Shown here: piece after piece, positions 51,607 to 61,981 of the stretch
How positions within the stretch are numbered: position 1 is the first letter of the stretch
Layout of the letters: the number at the start of each line of letters is the position of its first letter
NCBI RefSeq assembly: GCF_030532715.1
Contig: NZ_JAUNKO010000001.1
Coordinates: 62,001 to 126,000 of the forward strand
DNA length: 64,000 bases
Source of the DNA: Corynebacterium sp.
GTDB lineage: Bacteria; Actinomycetota; Actinomycetes; Mycobacteriales; Mycobacteriaceae
Direction of reading: 5' to 3'
Position numbers and translations under genes: made by a program
Notes under the pieces: model-generated
Told to the model about the DNA's origin: nothing
The model's database searches: none
What the model saw: the letters and a program-made list of their open reading frames with translations, nothing else

Positions 51607-54264
51607 TTAGGTGCGCGGCACCTCGACCAGCTCGTAGGCTTCGATGAAATCGCCGACCTGGATGTCTGGGTAGGACAGCACCATACCGCATTCGTAGCCG
51701 GCAGCAACTTCGGTAACGTCGTCCTTTTCACGGCGCAGCGAATCAATGTTCGCCTTTTCAGCGACCACGTTGCCGTCGCGCACGAGGCGGACGCTAGCGT
51801 TACGGCGCATCTTGCCCGACTCCACCATACAGCCGGCAATGAGGCCGACGGCGGAAGCTTTGAAGATGGCGCGAATCTCGGCGCGACCAACCTCGCGCTC
51901 CTCGTAGATCGGCTTGAGCATGCCGCGCAGCGCGGATTCGATTTCCTCGATGGCACGGTAGATCACCGAGTAGTAGCGAATCTCCACGCCCTCCGCGTTG
52001 GCTTCCTCCGTTGCCTTGCCCTCGGAACGCACGTTGAAGCCGATGATCACGGCGTCGGACGCCGCCGCCAAGGACACGTTCGTTTGGGTGACGGCACCCA
52101 CGCCACGGTCGATGATGTTCAACGCGACTTCGTCGTCGACCTGGATCTTCAGCAACGCCTCTTCCAGGGCTTCCACGGAGCCGGCGTTGTCGCCCTTGAG
52201 GATCAAGTTCAGCGTGCTGGTTTCCTTCAGCACCGCATCCAGGTCCTCCAGGGACACCCGCTTGCGAGTCTTCGCGGCGAGTGCGTTGCGCTTCCGGGCG
52301 TTCCGCTTGTCCGCGATCTGGCGGGCCACGCGATCATCCTCAACCACCAACAAGTTGTCGCCGGCGCCGGGCACGCTGCTCAAACCCTGCACCTGCACGG
52401 GGCGCGACGGTCCAGCTTCGACGACATCGTTGCCGTATTCGTCAACCATGCGGCGCACGCGGCCATGCGCATCGCCAGCAACGATGGAGTCGCCGACGCG
52501 CAACGTACCACGCTGCACAATCACGGTGGCAACCGGGCCGCGGCCACGGTCGAGGTGCGCCTCAATGGCAACACCCTGCGCATCCATATCGGGGTTGGCC
52601 AGCAGCTCCAAGGAAGCATCGGCAGTGAGCAGCACAGCTTCCAGCAGCTTCTCAATGTTCAAGCCCTGCTTGGCGGAAATGTCCACGAACATGGTGTCGC
52701 CGCCGTACTCCTCCGGCACGAGACCATACTCGGTGAGCTGGCCGCGGATCTTCTCCGGGGAAGCGCCTTCCTTATCAATCTTGTTCACCGCAACCACGAT
52801 CGGCACTTCCGCCGCCTTCGCGTGGTTAATTGCCTCCACGGTTTGCGGCATGACACCGTCGTCCGCGGCAACCACAAGGATGGCAATGTCGGTGGACTTC
52901 GCACCGCGAGCACGCATGGCGGTAAACGCCTCGTGGCCGGGGGTGTCCAGGAAGGTGACCAGCCGGCGCTCGTCCTCGATGGTCACCGGCACCTGGTAGG
53001 CGCCGATGCCCTGGGTGATGCCACCGGCCTCGCCGGAACCAACATTCGTTTTACGGATGGTGTCCAGCAGGCGGGTCTTACCGTGGTCAACGTGACCCAT
53101 GACGGTCACCACCGGCGGGCGCTTGACCAGTGCGTCTTCGCCGCCCTCGTCTTCGCCGAATTGCAGGTCGAAGCTTTCCAACAGCTCGCGGTCTTCGTCC
53201 TCGGGGGACACAACCTCGACCTTGTAGTTCATTTCCTCGCCGAGGAGCATCAACGTCTCGTCCGAAACAGATGCGGTCGCGGTGACCATCTCACCCAGGT
53301 TGAACAAAGCCTGCACCAAGGCTGCCGCCTCCGTACCGATCTTTTCCGCAAAGTCAGACAGCGACGCGCCGCGGGCGAGGCGCAGCGTAGCTCCGCCGCC
53401 GTCGGGCAAGCGCACGCCACCAATGACGTTTGGCGCCTGCATTGCCTCGTACTCGTAACGCTTCTGCCGCTTCGACTTGCGCCCTTTTCGGGGGGCGCCA
53501 CCGGGACGACCGAATGCGCCGGCGGTACCGCCGCGACGACCGCCGCGCGCGCCGCCGCCACCACCGCCGGGGCCACCGGGGCCGCCACCACGGTTGAAGT
53601 TATTGCCGCCACCGCCGCCGCGGCTCCGGCCACCGCCGCCGCCACCAGGGCCGGAAGCCTTGGCGGGCATTTGGCCGGGGCTCGGATGATTCGGCATCAT
53701 TGCCGGGGTGGGACGACGCCCGCCGCCCGAACCCGGCTTCGCGCCACCCTGTGGGCGGGGGCCGCCACCAGAGCGCTGACCGCCACCCTGCGGGCGAGGT
53801 CCACCGCCGGGACGGGGACCGCCGCCCGGGCGGGGGCCGCCACCGGGACGCGGTGCGGGAGTTGGGGTGCTCGACGTGGAGAACGGGTTGTTCGCCACAC
53901 GCGGCACGCGGCCGCCGGGCTTCGGACCCGGTTTCGCCATCGGACGCGGCATAGGCGCAGGCTTCGGCGCCTCGGACGCCGGCTTGTGTCCACCAGGCTT
54001 CGGAGCGCCCGGCTTCGGTGCCGCCGGCTTGGGGGCTGCGGGCTTTGGCGCCGCAGGCTTCGGGGCAGCCTTTGGTTTTTCTTCAGTTGCTTGGCTGCCA
54101 TTTAACGCAGCGTAATGTTGTTCCATCTTCTTCACCACGGGAGGTTCGATGGTGGAAGATGCGGTTTTTACGAACTCGCCTTGCTCCTTCAGCGTGGCGA
54201 GGAGTTCTTTGCTGGTTACACCGAGCTTCTTTGCAAGCTCATGTACACGTAGCTTTCCGGGCAC
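51607..54264 (-). CDS. infB: Translation initiation factor IF-2
   Basis: This GTPase places initiator tRNA on the 30S subunit. The N-terminal IF2 helical domain ([29 protein letters not shown]) is followed by a long low-complexity linker of about 200 residues with repeated AAPKP units and Gly/Arg/Pro-rich blocks. The G domain begins near residue 385 with GHVDHGKT, then DTPGHE and NKID. Domains II-IV complete the 885 residues. The start is GTG 54264 with AAGGAG upstream. A hairpin lies in its leader. Confidence 0.96.
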   Translation of the reverse strand: MPGKLRVHELAKKLGVTSKELLATLKEQGEFVKTASSTIEPPVVKKMEQHYAALNGSQATEEKPKAAPKPAAPKPAAPKPAAPKPGAPKPGGHKPASEAPKPAPMPRPMAKPGPKPGGRVPRVANNPFSTSSTPTPAPRPGGGPRPGGGPRPGGGPRPQGGGQRSGGGPRPQGGAKPGSGGGRRPTPAMMPNHPSPGQMPAKASGPGGGGGGRSRGGGGGNNFNRGGGPGGPGGGGGGARGGRRGGTAGAFGRPGGAPRKGRKSKRQKRYEYEAMQAPNVIGGVRLPDGGGATLRLARGASLSDFAEKIGTEAAALVQALFNLGEMVTATASVSDETLMLLGEEMNYKVEVVSPEDEDRELLESFDLQFGEDEGGEDALVKRPPVVTVMGHVDHGKTRLLDTIRKTNVGSGEAGGITQGIGAYQVPVTIEDERRLVTFLDTPGHEAFTAMRARGAKSTDIAILVVAADDGVMPQTVEAINHAKAAEVPIVVAVNKIDKEGASPEKIRGQLTEYGLVPEEYGGDTMFVDISAKQGLNIEKLLEAVLLTADASLELLANPDMDAQGVAIEAHLDRGRGPVATVIVQRGTLRVGDSIVAGDAHGRVRRMVDEYGNDVVEAGPSRPVQVQGLSSVPGAGDNLLVVEDDRVARQIADKRNARKRNALAAKTRKRVSLEDLDAVLKETSTLNLILKGDNAGSVEALEEALLKIQVDDEVALNIIDRGVGAVTQTNVSLAAASDAVIIGFNVRSEGKATEEANAEGVEIRYYSVIYRAIEEIESALRGMLKPIYEEREVGRAEIRAIFKASAVGLIAGCMVESGKMRRNASVRLVRDGNVVAEKANIDSLRREKDDVTEVAAGYECGMVLSYPDIQVGDFIEAYELVEVPRT

Positions 54265-54283
54265 TTTACTCCTTGGGGTTTAT

Positions 54284-54315
54284 CCGTAGAAGTGAAGGCC
54301 CTTCGTCTTCTACGG
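54284..54315 (-). other. Hairpin in the infB leader
   Basis: CCGTAGAAG at 54284-54292 and CTTCTACGG at 54307-54315 form a perfect 9-bp stem with extra complementary bases inside (GAAGG and CTTC). It ends about 20 bases before the infB GTG, close to the AAGGAG site, and lies between ylxR and infB. Confidence 0.55.
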
Positions 54316-54357
54316 GTTTGCTTTGACGTTCATCGCTGATGCTTCATCGTGGGCTCA

Positions 54358-54720
54358 TCAGTGTTCGGTCTTTCCTGCTTCTAGTTCGGTGTGACCCGCG
54401 AGGTACTTCCGCACAGGTCCGGCATCCACGGATGTGGCTGCCCGTAACGCACGGCCGAAAGCACGACGTGCCTCAGCCAAGTCCAGAGCTTGGATTGTTG
54501 GGGTGATCCAAGCACCCCTTCCCGGCAGCCGGCGCCCCGGGTCTGGGATCGCCACTCCGGGCTGTTCAGGATCTAACACCACGCGAAGCAAATCGCTATC
54601 GTGGAAGCGTTGCCTCGTGGCAATGCAGGTGCGGATACGGATGGTCTTACCGGTGCAACCACCGGCGGCGGTACCAGAAGCCAACCCGGAAGATTCCTGG
54701 TGTTCTGGCGTTTTCACCAT
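54358..54720 (-). CDS. ylxR: YlxR family RNA-binding protein (DUF448)
   Basis: This small basic protein lies between nusA and infB, the normal place for YlxR, thought to bind RNA or act on RNase P. IRTCIATRQRFHDSDLLRVVLDP and GRRLPGRGAWITPTIQALDLAEARRAFGRALR are recognisable. The usual RTCxGCR motif reads RTCIATR here. ATG 54720 gives 120 residues; a shorter start closer to the RTCIATR motif is possible because the first 25 residues are not conserved. Confidence 0.88.
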   Translation of the reverse strand: MVKTPEHQESSGLASGTAAGGCTGKTIRIRTCIATRQRFHDSDLLRVVLDPEQPGVAIPDPGRRLPGRGAWITPTIQALDLAEARRAFGRALRAATSVDAGPVRKYLAGHTELEAGKTEH

Positions 54721-54829
54721 ACCTGTACAACGACTCCTCAAGGACTCTTTACGCACTCTTTGCTGAACTAACCCAAGCTCGGGCCTTATAAGAGTGTACG
54801 CTACATTCTCTCGAACGGCTAATAGGAAC

Positions 54830-55822
54830 CTATTCGGCGTCCGAGTGAATGTCGATCTTCCAACCGGTTAACCGCGCCGCTAGGCGAGCGTTTTGCCCCT
54901 CTTTCCCAATGGCCAGGGACAGTTGGTAGTCCGGAACGGTCACCCGCGCAATCTGCTGATCGGGGTCGACAACTTCGACGCGCACTACCTTAGACGGAGC
55001 CAAAGAATTACCCACATATGTGGCTGGATCATCGGAGTAATCGATGATGTCAATCTTTTCCCCGTTCAGCTCCCGCATCACATTTGACACCCGCTGTCCG
55101 CGAGGGCCGATGCACGCCCCCTTCGCATTGAGGCCTTTCACCGTTCCCCGCACTGCAATCTTGCTACGGTGCCCGGCTTCACGGGCAATGCTCATGATTT
55201 CCACAGAACCATCGGCGACTTCCGGCACCTCCAGCTCGAAGAGCTTGCGCACCAACTCGGGGTGCGTGCGCGAAAGGTTGATTTGCAGGCTGCGCGGACC
55301 TCGATTGACGCCCACCACGTAGCTTTTCACACGGTCGCCGTGTGTGAACTTCTCCCCCGGGATTTGTTCGGCGGGCAGCAGCACGCCGTCTTGGCCTTCC
55401 ATTTCGGTTCCCAATTGCACGACCACAATGCCGCGTTCGCGGGCGCGGGCATCAGCCTGGACGACGCCGGAAACGACGTTACCTTCATAGCCAACGTAGG
55501 AATCAAAGGCTTTGATGGTTTCGGCTTCGCGCAGACGCTTGACAATCGCGTCGCGCACGGCGGCCGCCCCGATCCTGCCGAAACTGCTCGGCGTGTCATC
55601 GAACTCGGATTCGACATTGCCGTCGTCGTCGAGTTCGGTGACAATCACACTCACGGCACCAGTGGCTGGATTGATATCCACGCGCGCGCGGGTGTGTTGG
55701 TCGCTTCCACGGTGCGTGTGGTAAGCGTGAAGCAATGCGCTGGCAATCGTAGTCAAAAGGTCTCGGACACTGATGCCCTTTTCCTCTTCAATCGCCCGGA
55801 GTGCATTGACATCAATGTTCAC
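54830..55822 (-). CDS. nusA: Transcription elongation/termination factor NusA
   Basis: This 330-residue protein has the N-terminal RNA-polymerase-binding domain ([30 protein letters not shown]), S1 domain and two KH domains ([43 protein letters not shown]). The C-terminal acidic repeats of some NusA are absent, as usual in actinobacteria. The start overlaps rimP by 4 bases. Confidence 0.96.
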   Translation of the reverse strand: MNIDVNALRAIEEEKGISVRDLLTTIASALLHAYHTHRGSDQHTRARVDINPATGAVSVIVTELDDDGNVESEFDDTPSSFGRIGAAAVRDAIVKRLREAETIKAFDSYVGYEGNVVSGVVQADARARERGIVVVQLGTEMEGQDGVLLPAEQIPGEKFTHGDRVKSYVVGVNRGPRSLQINLSRTHPELVRKLFELEVPEVADGSVEIMSIAREAGHRSKIAVRGTVKGLNAKGACIGPRGQRVSNVMRELNGEKIDIIDYSDDPATYVGNSLAPSKVVRVEVVDPDQQIARVTVPDYQLSLAIGKEGQNARLAARLTGWKIDIHSDAE

Positions 55823-56376
55823 TTGTGTTCCTCTCGCCTGGCAAGGCTTTCTTCGTATGTAGCTGACGCAAGCTGGCGTTCAGCTGCTGGTGGATCTGCG
55901 AATTCTACTTCTACCACTGCCTTATCAAAAGCAGCTAATTCAATTGGGGCAACCTCCAGCTGCTTGCCCTTCCTGGTTATCAAGATGACGTGATCGCCCG
56001 CATCGTTGAGCGCGCCGATGCGACCTCGAGTGACGCGGCCAGCGGCGTCGCTAAGCGCGACGAGGCGGCCAACGTTCCGGCGCCAGTGACGCGGCAGGGT
56101 GAGCGGGTGATCAATACCAGGAGTGGAAACCTCTAGGGTGTACCCCGGGCCGAACGATACCACACCGTCCGCTTCGGCGCGGTCGAGCACTACCCCAAGC
56201 TCTGTGGACAACGCCTCAAGGGTATCGAGGTCGGGGTGGGCATCCGAATCCACCGCCACCGCAACCACAGATTTAGAGCCCGCGCGGTTCACCCGCAGCC
56301 GTTCAATGTCCATGTTGTGCTTGCTCACCACAGGTTCAATGAGCGCGTGCAAAGTTTCAGGGGTAGGAAAAGCCAT
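55819..56376 (-). CDS. rimP: Ribosome maturation factor RimP
   Basis: This 185-residue protein is needed for 30S maturation. Features are [37 protein letters not shown] and [26 protein letters not shown]. It is the first gene of rimP-nusA-ylxR-infB and divergent from the lipoprotein gene by 35 bases. Confidence 0.95.
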   Translation of the reverse strand: MAFPTPETLHALIEPVVSKHNMDIERLRVNRAGSKSVVAVAVDSDAHPDLDTLEALSTELGVVLDRAEADGVVSFGPGYTLEVSTPGIDHPLTLPRHWRRNVGRLVALSDAAGRVTRGRIGALNDAGDHVILITRKGKQLEVAPIELAAFDKAVVEVEFADPPAAERQLASATYEESLARREEHK

Positions 56377-56397
56377 AGCGAAGAGCTTAGCGCGAGG

Positions 56398-56403
56398 TAG
56401 ACT
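56398..56403 (+). promoter_or_regulatory. -10 box of the lipoprotein gene (leaderless)
   Basis: TAGACT lies 8 bases before the GTG start at 56412, with no Shine-Dalgarno. Confidence 0.4.
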
Positions 56404-56411
56404 CTGGCGAT

Positions 56412-57254
56412 GTGAAACGTCCCGCTTTTTTGCTGCTGATCGTCGCGCTGCTTTCCTCCTGCTCGTTTGGTGCCCACATTACCGCCGATGAAGCGCTCAA
56501 TAGGGTGTACGCTTCCGCCGCGTACGACGCTGAGCACACCGACATCGACCACGTCACCGACGCCCGCAAGCGCCACCAGGCGGACCTGGAGCGAGAAATT
56601 TATCGCCTGTGCGGCACGCTGCAGGACGGCTCCAAACCGCCCAAATGCAACCTCGCACCTATCGACGCCGCGCCCGACAAAGACCGCGACTCCGCCCAGG
56701 TGCTCCGTGACGCCATGGACGCCATCGAAAGCGAAATCAATAATGCCCCAAAGGAATCGCTGATCGTGCTGGCCCGCCAATACGCGGAACTGGCCACCTT
56801 GGCGTTGAAGGCCCCCGAACTGCCCAAAGACCCCTCCTTGGGCACCCCTCATGACGTGGATCGCCTCCGCGCCGGCATCGAACACGAATACGCCAACGCC
56901 TATGGTTTGGAGGTGGCGTCCGCGCGAGACAACGCCGGCACCGAAGCCCGCCTCGATGAATTAGTGGAAGCCCACCGCAAGTACGCGCAGGACCTCAGCA
57001 AAATCATTACCGACGGCGCGCCAGCACCAGCTCCGGGTTACACCATCGACGACCCCGTCACCGACCCCACCGCCTTCGCCGCGAACCTCGAGCGGGACAG
57101 CGTGGCGTTTTGGCTGGCGGAAACCACCGCCGCGGAAACCGATGACTGGCGGATCATCTGTCTACGTTCGGCGGCGGCTGCCGCATTGCGCGCCACGCTG
57201 CTGGATCCCAACACGGACTACCTGCGCAACCCAGACACCAGCACCGAAAACTAA
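56412..57254 (+). CDS. DUF4439-like ferritin-fold lipoprotein
   Basis: The 280-residue protein starts with GTG. A lipoprotein signal peptide ends in lipobox LLSSC with Cys17. The rest is predicted helical. The last 60 residues ([34 protein letters not shown]) resemble the ferritin-like DUF4439 domain found in actinobacterial lipoproteins. A gene like this lies divergent from rimP in mycobacteria and corynebacteria. Function unknown. Confidence 0.82.
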   Translation: MKRPAFLLLIVALLSSCSFGAHITADEALNRVYASAAYDAEHTDIDHVTDARKRHQADLEREIYRLCGTLQDGSKPPKCNLAPIDAAPDKDRDSAQVLRDAMDAIESEINNAPKESLIVLARQYAELATLALKAPELPKDPSLGTPHDVDRLRAGIEHEYANAYGLEVASARDNAGTEARLDELVEAHRKYAQDLSKIITDGAPAPAPGYTIDDPVTDPTAFAANLERDSVAFWLAETTAAETDDWRIICLRSAAAAALRATLLDPNTDYLRNPDTSTEN

Positions 57255-57274
57255 CGTGTTTCAACCGTGGTGGG

Positions 57275-58054
57275 CTAGAACCGCTGCCACGTCGGCTTAT
57301 GGTCGTAGGCGTAGTGGTAGTACTCCGCGAATTGCAGCTTGCTGGCGGCGGGTTCGTCGATAATCACGGTAACGTGCGGGTGCAACTGGAGTACCGACGC
57401 CGGGCAAAACGCCGTCACCGGCCCCTCCACGGTAGCCGCGATGGCTTCCGCCTTCCCCTCGCCCGTGGCCAGCAGCACGAGGTGCCCAGCGTCAGTGATC
57501 GTGCCCAAGCCTTGGGTGAGCACATGCACTGGAACATCAGCGGCAGATTCGAAAAACCTAGCGTTATCCGAAATTGTTTGCGGGTGTAGGGTTTTCAAAC
57601 GGGTGCGCGACACCAGGGACGATCCAGGCTCGTTGAATCCAATGTGGCCATCCGTACCGATACCCAACAATTGGATGTCAATCCCGCCTGCTTCGGCGAT
57701 CGCCGCATCATAGGCCAGCGCCGCCTCGCCAGGGTGCGCAGCCAATCCGTCGGGGCTGTAGACGTGGGCGTCGTCAATATCGATGTGGTTGGTGAACTCA
57801 GCGCGAATCGTGTGGTAGTAGCTTTGCGGATGCTCCCGCGGCAAGCCCACGTACTCGTCGAGCAAAAACGCACGCGCGTGCGCAAAGCTCAACCCCTCTT
57901 CGCGGTGGCGACGAATCAACTCCTGATACAACGCCAACGGTGTGGATCCGGTAGCGAGCCCTAGGATCACAGACTGCTTGGCCAACGCGTTCGCAAAAAC
58001 ATCGGCGGCGAGGCGGGCGACATCCGCCTCACTCGGCTTGATGATGACCTCCAT
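57275..58054 (-). CDS. nagB: Glucosamine-6-phosphate deaminase NagB
   Basis: NagB converts glucosamine-6-phosphate to fructose-6-phosphate and ammonia. [26 protein letters not shown], and the active-site [16 protein letters not shown] are intact. 259 residues. It has a strong AAAGGAGG site and starts 18 bases after nagA. It is the last gene of the nan/nag operon and convergent with the lipoprotein gene. Confidence 0.96.
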   Translation of the reverse strand: MEVIIKPSEADVARLAADVFANALAKQSVILGLATGSTPLALYQELIRRHREEGLSFAHARAFLLDEYVGLPREHPQSYYHTIRAEFTNHIDIDDAHVYSPDGLAAHPGEAALAYDAAIAEAGGIDIQLLGIGTDGHIGFNEPGSSLVSRTRLKTLHPQTISDNARFFESAADVPVHVLTQGLGTITDAGHLVLLATGEGKAEAIAATVEGPVTAFCPASVLQLHPHVTVIIDEPAASKLQFAEYYHYAYDHKPTWQRF

Positions 58055-58072
58055 GGTCGGAGGGTCCTCCTT

Positions 58073-59245
58073 TCAAGAGCGTTCCCTGGCGGCAGCTGGC
58101 AATTGCGCGCCGCGCCACAACACTTGTTCCAATTCCAAATCGGTGCCCAAACACACCACGTCAGCGCGGTTACCCACGGCGATGCTCCCCCGATCGGACA
58201 ATCCCAACACCCGCGCGCCGGTCGTCGCAGCCAGCGCAGCCACCTCGGCCACATCCCGGCCCCGCCGAAGGTGGCGCTGCACCTGATCCAACAACCGCGA
58301 GGTGCCGCCAGCGATAGCCCCGAGCGAACCATCCGTAGTGGTCAAGCGGGCGACTCCGGATGCCACCGTCACGCGCAAATCCCCAAGCACATAGTCGCCA
58401 TCCGCGGTGCCAGCCGCAGCCATCGCGTCCGTAACAAACGTGGCGCTAGCCGGATGCACCGCATCCCACACCAAATCCACCGTGCGGTCATGCAGGTGCA
58501 CCCCGTCCGCGACAAGTTCAACGACCATGCGGCCGGTCGCCGCGGCGTCGATCATTGCGGCAGCCGCCCCTGGGGCGCGGTGATGCACTGGCGGCATCGC
58601 GTTAAACAAATGCGTTGCGGTCACGGGCACACCAAGGCGCTCCGCGCGCTCCAGCACGCTCAAGGTGACATCGAAATCGGCGTCCGTGTGGCCGAGCGAA
58701 GCCACAACACCATGCTCCGCACACACTTCCAACAGCTCGAAAGCATGGTCAGTTTCGGGGGCGAAGGTGATGGACTTCAACCAGCCTCGGCCCGCGCGCG
58801 CAACCTTGGCGAACAACGCCGGATCACCCGGGATGATCGCCGCGGGATCTTGAGCGCCGCAACGGCAATGGTTAATAAACGGGCCTTCCATATGAACACC
58901 ATCGATCTCGCCCTCGTCCGCGAGGTCCGCGAGCAAGGCGGTCTGCTCCACTAGCTGCTCGCCTGGCGCGGACACCAACGAGGCCAGCAACGTAGTCGTG
59001 CCGTGCGCACGGTGATGGCGCGCCGCGGCTCGGCAGCCCGCTCGATCAGCGTTGGGGAAACCGAAGCCAGCGCCGCCGTGATTGTGCAGGTCTACAAACC
59101 CCGGCAGGATCCAGGCGTGGTGCGAAGCATCCGAATCCGACGTCCCGGCAGGCCGCACCTCCGTGATGCGATCGTCAACGACGGTGACCACCGTGTTCGC
59201 GCGCACGCCATCCGGGGTAACCACCGTACCTTGCAGCTTCATCAT
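58073..59245 (-). CDS. nagA: N-acetylglucosamine-6-phosphate deacetylase NagA
   Basis: This amidohydrolase-fold deacetylase has the metal motif HNHGGAG in GFVDLHNHGGAGFGFP, plus metal ligands in VHMEGPFIN and HLFNAMPPVHHRAPG. 390 residues. The start is ATG 59245 or 59242 (MMKLQG); it overlaps the nanE stop by about 4 bases. Confidence 0.96.
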   Translation of the reverse strand: MMKLQGTVVTPDGVRANTVVTVVDDRITEVRPAGTSDSDASHHAWILPGFVDLHNHGGAGFGFPNADRAGCRAAARHHRAHGTTTLLASLVSAPGEQLVEQTALLADLADEGEIDGVHMEGPFINHCRCGAQDPAAIIPGDPALFAKVARAGRGWLKSITFAPETDHAFELLEVCAEHGVVASLGHTDADFDVTLSVLERAERLGVPVTATHLFNAMPPVHHRAPGAAAAMIDAAATGRMVVELVADGVHLHDRTVDLVWDAVHPASATFVTDAMAAAGTADGDYVLGDLRVTVASGVARLTTTDGSLGAIAGGTSRLLDQVQRHLRRGRDVAEVAALAATTGARVLGLSDRGSIAVGNRADVVCLGTDLELEQVLWRGAQLPAAARERS

Positions 59246-59943
59246 CCCGCCGCCTGTTCGACCTGGTGGGCGAACTGCGCGGTGACGAACGCGACGTCGG
59301 TAATCGCGGTGCCAACGATCACTGCGTCCGCGCCCTTCGCTAGGCCCTGGGCCGCGAGTTCCGGGGTATGATAGCGGCCTTCGGCGGTAAGCAGCACGTC
59401 CGGCCCCAACGCCGCACGAATCTCGGCAACCAATTCGAGGTCAGGGCCGGGCGTTTTCGCGCGGTACTCCGTATAGCCAGCAAGCGTGGTGGAAATAATA
59501 TCCGCGCCGTCACGATACGCGGCGATGGCCTCTTCCAGCGTCGCAATATCCGCCATGATGAGCGCGCCTTCCTCATGCACCGCGGCGACCTTTTGTGCGA
59601 ACGTGGAGCCGTCGGCGCAGGGGCGCAGCGTGGCATCCACAGCCACGATCGTGGCACCCGCCTGAGCGACGGCGCGGGCGGACGCGACCGTCGGCGTAAT
59701 GTACACGCCGGTCGCCCCCTCCTTGGTCAAACCAATCACCGGCACATCCACCTTGTTGACCACCGCGCGGATATCCTCCAGCCCGCCGTAACCACCACAT
59801 CGGATCGCGGTTGCCCCACCCGCCACGGCCGCCGCGGCAAGATGTGCAATGGTGTGTGTGTCACGCAGCGGGTGACCGTCCGGGGCCTGTGCCGACACGA
59901 TGAGCGTGCCAGCGACCCTGCTGCGAAAATCTGTGAGATTCAT
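59242..59943 (-). CDS. nanE: N-acetylmannosamine-6-phosphate 2-epimerase NanE
   Basis: This TIM-barrel enzyme converts ManNAc-6-P to GlcNAc-6-P. Recognisable features are LIVSAQAPDGHPLRDTHTIAHLAAAAVAGGATAIRCGG, KVDVPVIGLTKE and LLTAEGRYHTPELAAQGLAKGADAVIVGTAITD. 233 residues. It overlaps nanK by 4 bases and nagA by about 4. Confidence 0.95.
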   Translation of the reverse strand: MNLTDFRSRVAGTLIVSAQAPDGHPLRDTHTIAHLAAAAVAGGATAIRCGGYGGLEDIRAVVNKVDVPVIGLTKEGATGVYITPTVASARAVAQAGATIVAVDATLRPCADGSTFAQKVAAVHEEGALIMADIATLEEAIAAYRDGADIISTTLAGYTEYRAKTPGPDLELVAEIRAALGPDVLLTAEGRYHTPELAAQGLAKGADAVIVGTAITDVAFVTAQFAHQVEQAAG

Positions 59944-60869
59944 GCTCTTCCTTCTAGCAATAACGAACCCAAGTACGCGGCCCCCACCAGTGGAGCGTCC
60001 GTACCCAATGCCGCGGGTACCACCGGCAGCTCCGCGAGCGCGGGGAGCAACGCTTGATGCAGCGCCGTAGTCAACGGCTCTGAAATTTCATTACCAATGG
60101 TGCCCACGCCACCGCCGAGTACGACCGCTTCAACGTCATAGGCATTAATAAAACCGGCCAGGCCACGACCAACACCCGTCATTCCGCCGGTAATAACCTG
60201 CCGGGCGAGATCATCACCGGAACGATACCGACGCATGATTTCCCGCAAGTCTACCTTGGATACCAGCTCGCCACTGTGCGCAAGATATGCCCGCGTCAAT
60301 GCGGGACCAGAGCCAATGTTTTCAATAATGTCGCAACCGCCATCCGGGGTTGGCCCATACAAATAGGCAATCTCCCCCCTACTGTAATGAGGGGAATCTT
60401 CTAAGGAACCGCCGCGAATGATCGCGCCGCCGATGCCGGTTCCGATGGACACGAACAACACGTCCGCAAAGCCGTTACCCGCACCAAACACGGCCTCCCC
60501 GAGGCCCATGACACGTACGTCATTCTGCACGGCTACGGGCAATCCGGTCGCTTCGCGCACCGCCGCGGCGAGCTCCGTGCCAGCCCACCCAGGCATGGTG
60601 GGTCCGGCGGCGACCACCACGCCGGTAGTTGGGTCTACCACGCCAGGCGCGCCAATGCCCACGGCGGCGGGATGAACACCGGCAGCCGTCGCGGCATCGA
60701 TAGTCTGCGCAATGGCAGCCTGCACTTCGGCGAGCACGGCGCTGCTGCCCTGCGCGGCGCAAGTCCCGCGCGTGGCGCGCGCATGCACCCGCGTCGGATC
60801 CGCCGGGTCAATATAGGCGGTGGCAATCTTCGTGCCACCAATGTCAACGGCAACGACACAGGTGCTCAT
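59940..60869 (-). CDS. nanK: N-acetylmannosamine kinase NanK (ROK family)
   Basis: The sugar kinase has DIGGTK at 9-14 and the catalytic NDVRVMGLGEA segment. The zinc-binding CxCGxxGCxE motif of typical ROK kinases is missing; the equivalent stretch reads PTPDGGCDIIENIGSGPAL. 309 residues. It starts 5 bases after nanA and overlaps nanE. Function inferred from operon position and ROK membership. Confidence 0.92.
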   Translation of the reverse strand: MSTCVVAVDIGGTKIATAYIDPADPTRVHARATRGTCAAQGSSAVLAEVQAAIAQTIDAATAAGVHPAAVGIGAPGVVDPTTGVVVAAGPTMPGWAGTELAAAVREATGLPVAVQNDVRVMGLGEAVFGAGNGFADVLFVSIGTGIGGAIIRGGSLEDSPHYSRGEIAYLYGPTPDGGCDIIENIGSGPALTRAYLAHSGELVSKVDLREIMRRYRSGDDLARQVITGGMTGVGRGLAGFINAYDVEAVVLGGGVGTIGNEISEPLTTALHQALLPALAELPVVPAALGTDAPLVGAAYLGSLLLEGRA

Positions 60870-60874
60870 GTGTG

Positions 60875-61813
60875 CTAACCCTTGAGGCCAGACGCGTCAA
60901 CGATGGCATGAATGCGGGCAAGCTCCGCATCCGTAAACGGCAACGCAGGGGGCGCCATCCGCCGCGAGCTAAACACACCCAAGTACTCTAACGCCGCCTT
61001 GAAGCCGCCCACGCCGGAAGAGTTGCCACCCACCCGCTGCGGATCGCCCTGGAACACAATGTCGAACAGCTGGATGAGCTTTTCCTGTTCGGCACGCGCA
61101 GTATCCCAATCCCCCGCCAACGCCGCCTGCTGGAGGCGCACATAGCCCGCGGGATCAACGTTACCCAGGCCAGGAACCACACCATCGGCGCCGAAAAAGT
61201 AGTTCAGGTCCACGGTGGTCTCGGAGCCAGTGAGCACTTTGAAGTCCTGCAAACCTCGCTCATTTCGCTTTCGAATAAGCGACCGGGTGGCGGCATCGTT
61301 GCCGGAAGAATCCTTCATGCCGGCAAGCACCCCCTCGGCGGCCAGGGTAAGCATGAGTTCATCGCTCAAGGTGACGTTCACACAGATCGGAATCTGGTAG
61401 GCATACAACGGCACGTCCGGCGCCATGGCGTGGATCCGCCGGAAGTGTTCCATAATTTCGTTCGGATGCGTCCGCGTATAGAACGGTGCGGTAGCAACCA
61501 GCCCCTGCGCTCCGAGATTGATAGCGTCTTCAACATGCTCCGCCACGCGCAAGGTGGTGGTATCGATCACTCCGGCGATCACCGGCACGCGGCCGGCAGC
61601 CGCCTCGACAACGGTTTCTAAGAACGCGCGGCGGTTTTCGCGGGTCAGAAACACGACCTCCGAAGAGGAGCCAAGGGCAAACAGCCCATCGACGCCGCCG
61701 TCGATGAGACGCTCAACGTGACGTCGAAGGGATGCGCGATCCACGGTGAAATCATCGTTGAGGGGGCATACCACCGGGGGGATTACACCGGTGAATGCGG
61801 AAACTGCAGACAT
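60875..61813 (-). CDS. nanA: N-acetylneuraminate lyase NanA (DapA superfamily)
   Basis: NanA cleaves sialic acid to ManNAc and pyruvate. It is a DapA-type aldolase with Tyr139 in LYAYQIP and Schiff-base Lys167 in GMKDSSGND. The carboxylate-binding loop reads GSSSEV at 48-53 instead of the GSTGE form of classical lyases. 312 residues. First gene of nanAKE-nagAB, with AAGG upstream. Context makes sialate the likely substrate; the loop change leaves room for a related sugar acid. Confidence 0.9.
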   Translation of the reverse strand: MSAVSAFTGVIPPVVCPLNDDFTVDRASLRRHVERLIDGGVDGLFALGSSSEVVFLTRENRRAFLETVVEAAAGRVPVIAGVIDTTTLRVAEHVEDAINLGAQGLVATAPFYTRTHPNEIMEHFRRIHAMAPDVPLYAYQIPICVNVTLSDELMLTLAAEGVLAGMKDSSGNDAATRSLIRKRNERGLQDFKVLTGSETTVDLNYFFGADGVVPGLGNVDPAGYVRLQQAALAGDWDTARAEQEKLIQLFDIVFQGDPQRVGGNSSGVGGFKAALEYLGVFSSRRMAPPALPFTDAELARIHAIVDASGLKG

Positions 61814-61862
61814 GGCAAGATTGGCCTTTCAGAACAAAACGAGTATGCGTTCGGATTTTAAT

Positions 61863-61900
61863 GCCGCCAGCGGCGGCCCACACGAGCCGCCGCTGGCGGC
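61863..61900 (-). terminator. Perfect 15-bp stem between nanR and nanA
   Basis: GCCGCCAGCGGCGGC at 61863-61877 pairs perfectly with GCCGCCGCTGGCGGC at 61886-61900 around an 8-base loop. It lies 80 bases beyond the nanR stop and about 50 before the nanA start. It probably ends the nanR transcript; nanA then needs its own promoter downstream (CATACT near 61846 is a candidate -10 on this strand). Confidence 0.75.
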
Positions 61901-61981
61901 GCGTGCGCTCCGAGAATGGTGCTCACGCCGGCAACCTTTGGGTGCAACGCCGTGCCGCTTCCGATTCCATGGCTGAACTAC

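Noticed and set aside
51532..54105. 857-codon open frame antisense to infB
   Set aside because: It is a shadow caused by GC-rich codon bias; the translation is His/Arg/Gly-rich with no recognisable domain and infB is unmistakable on the other strand.
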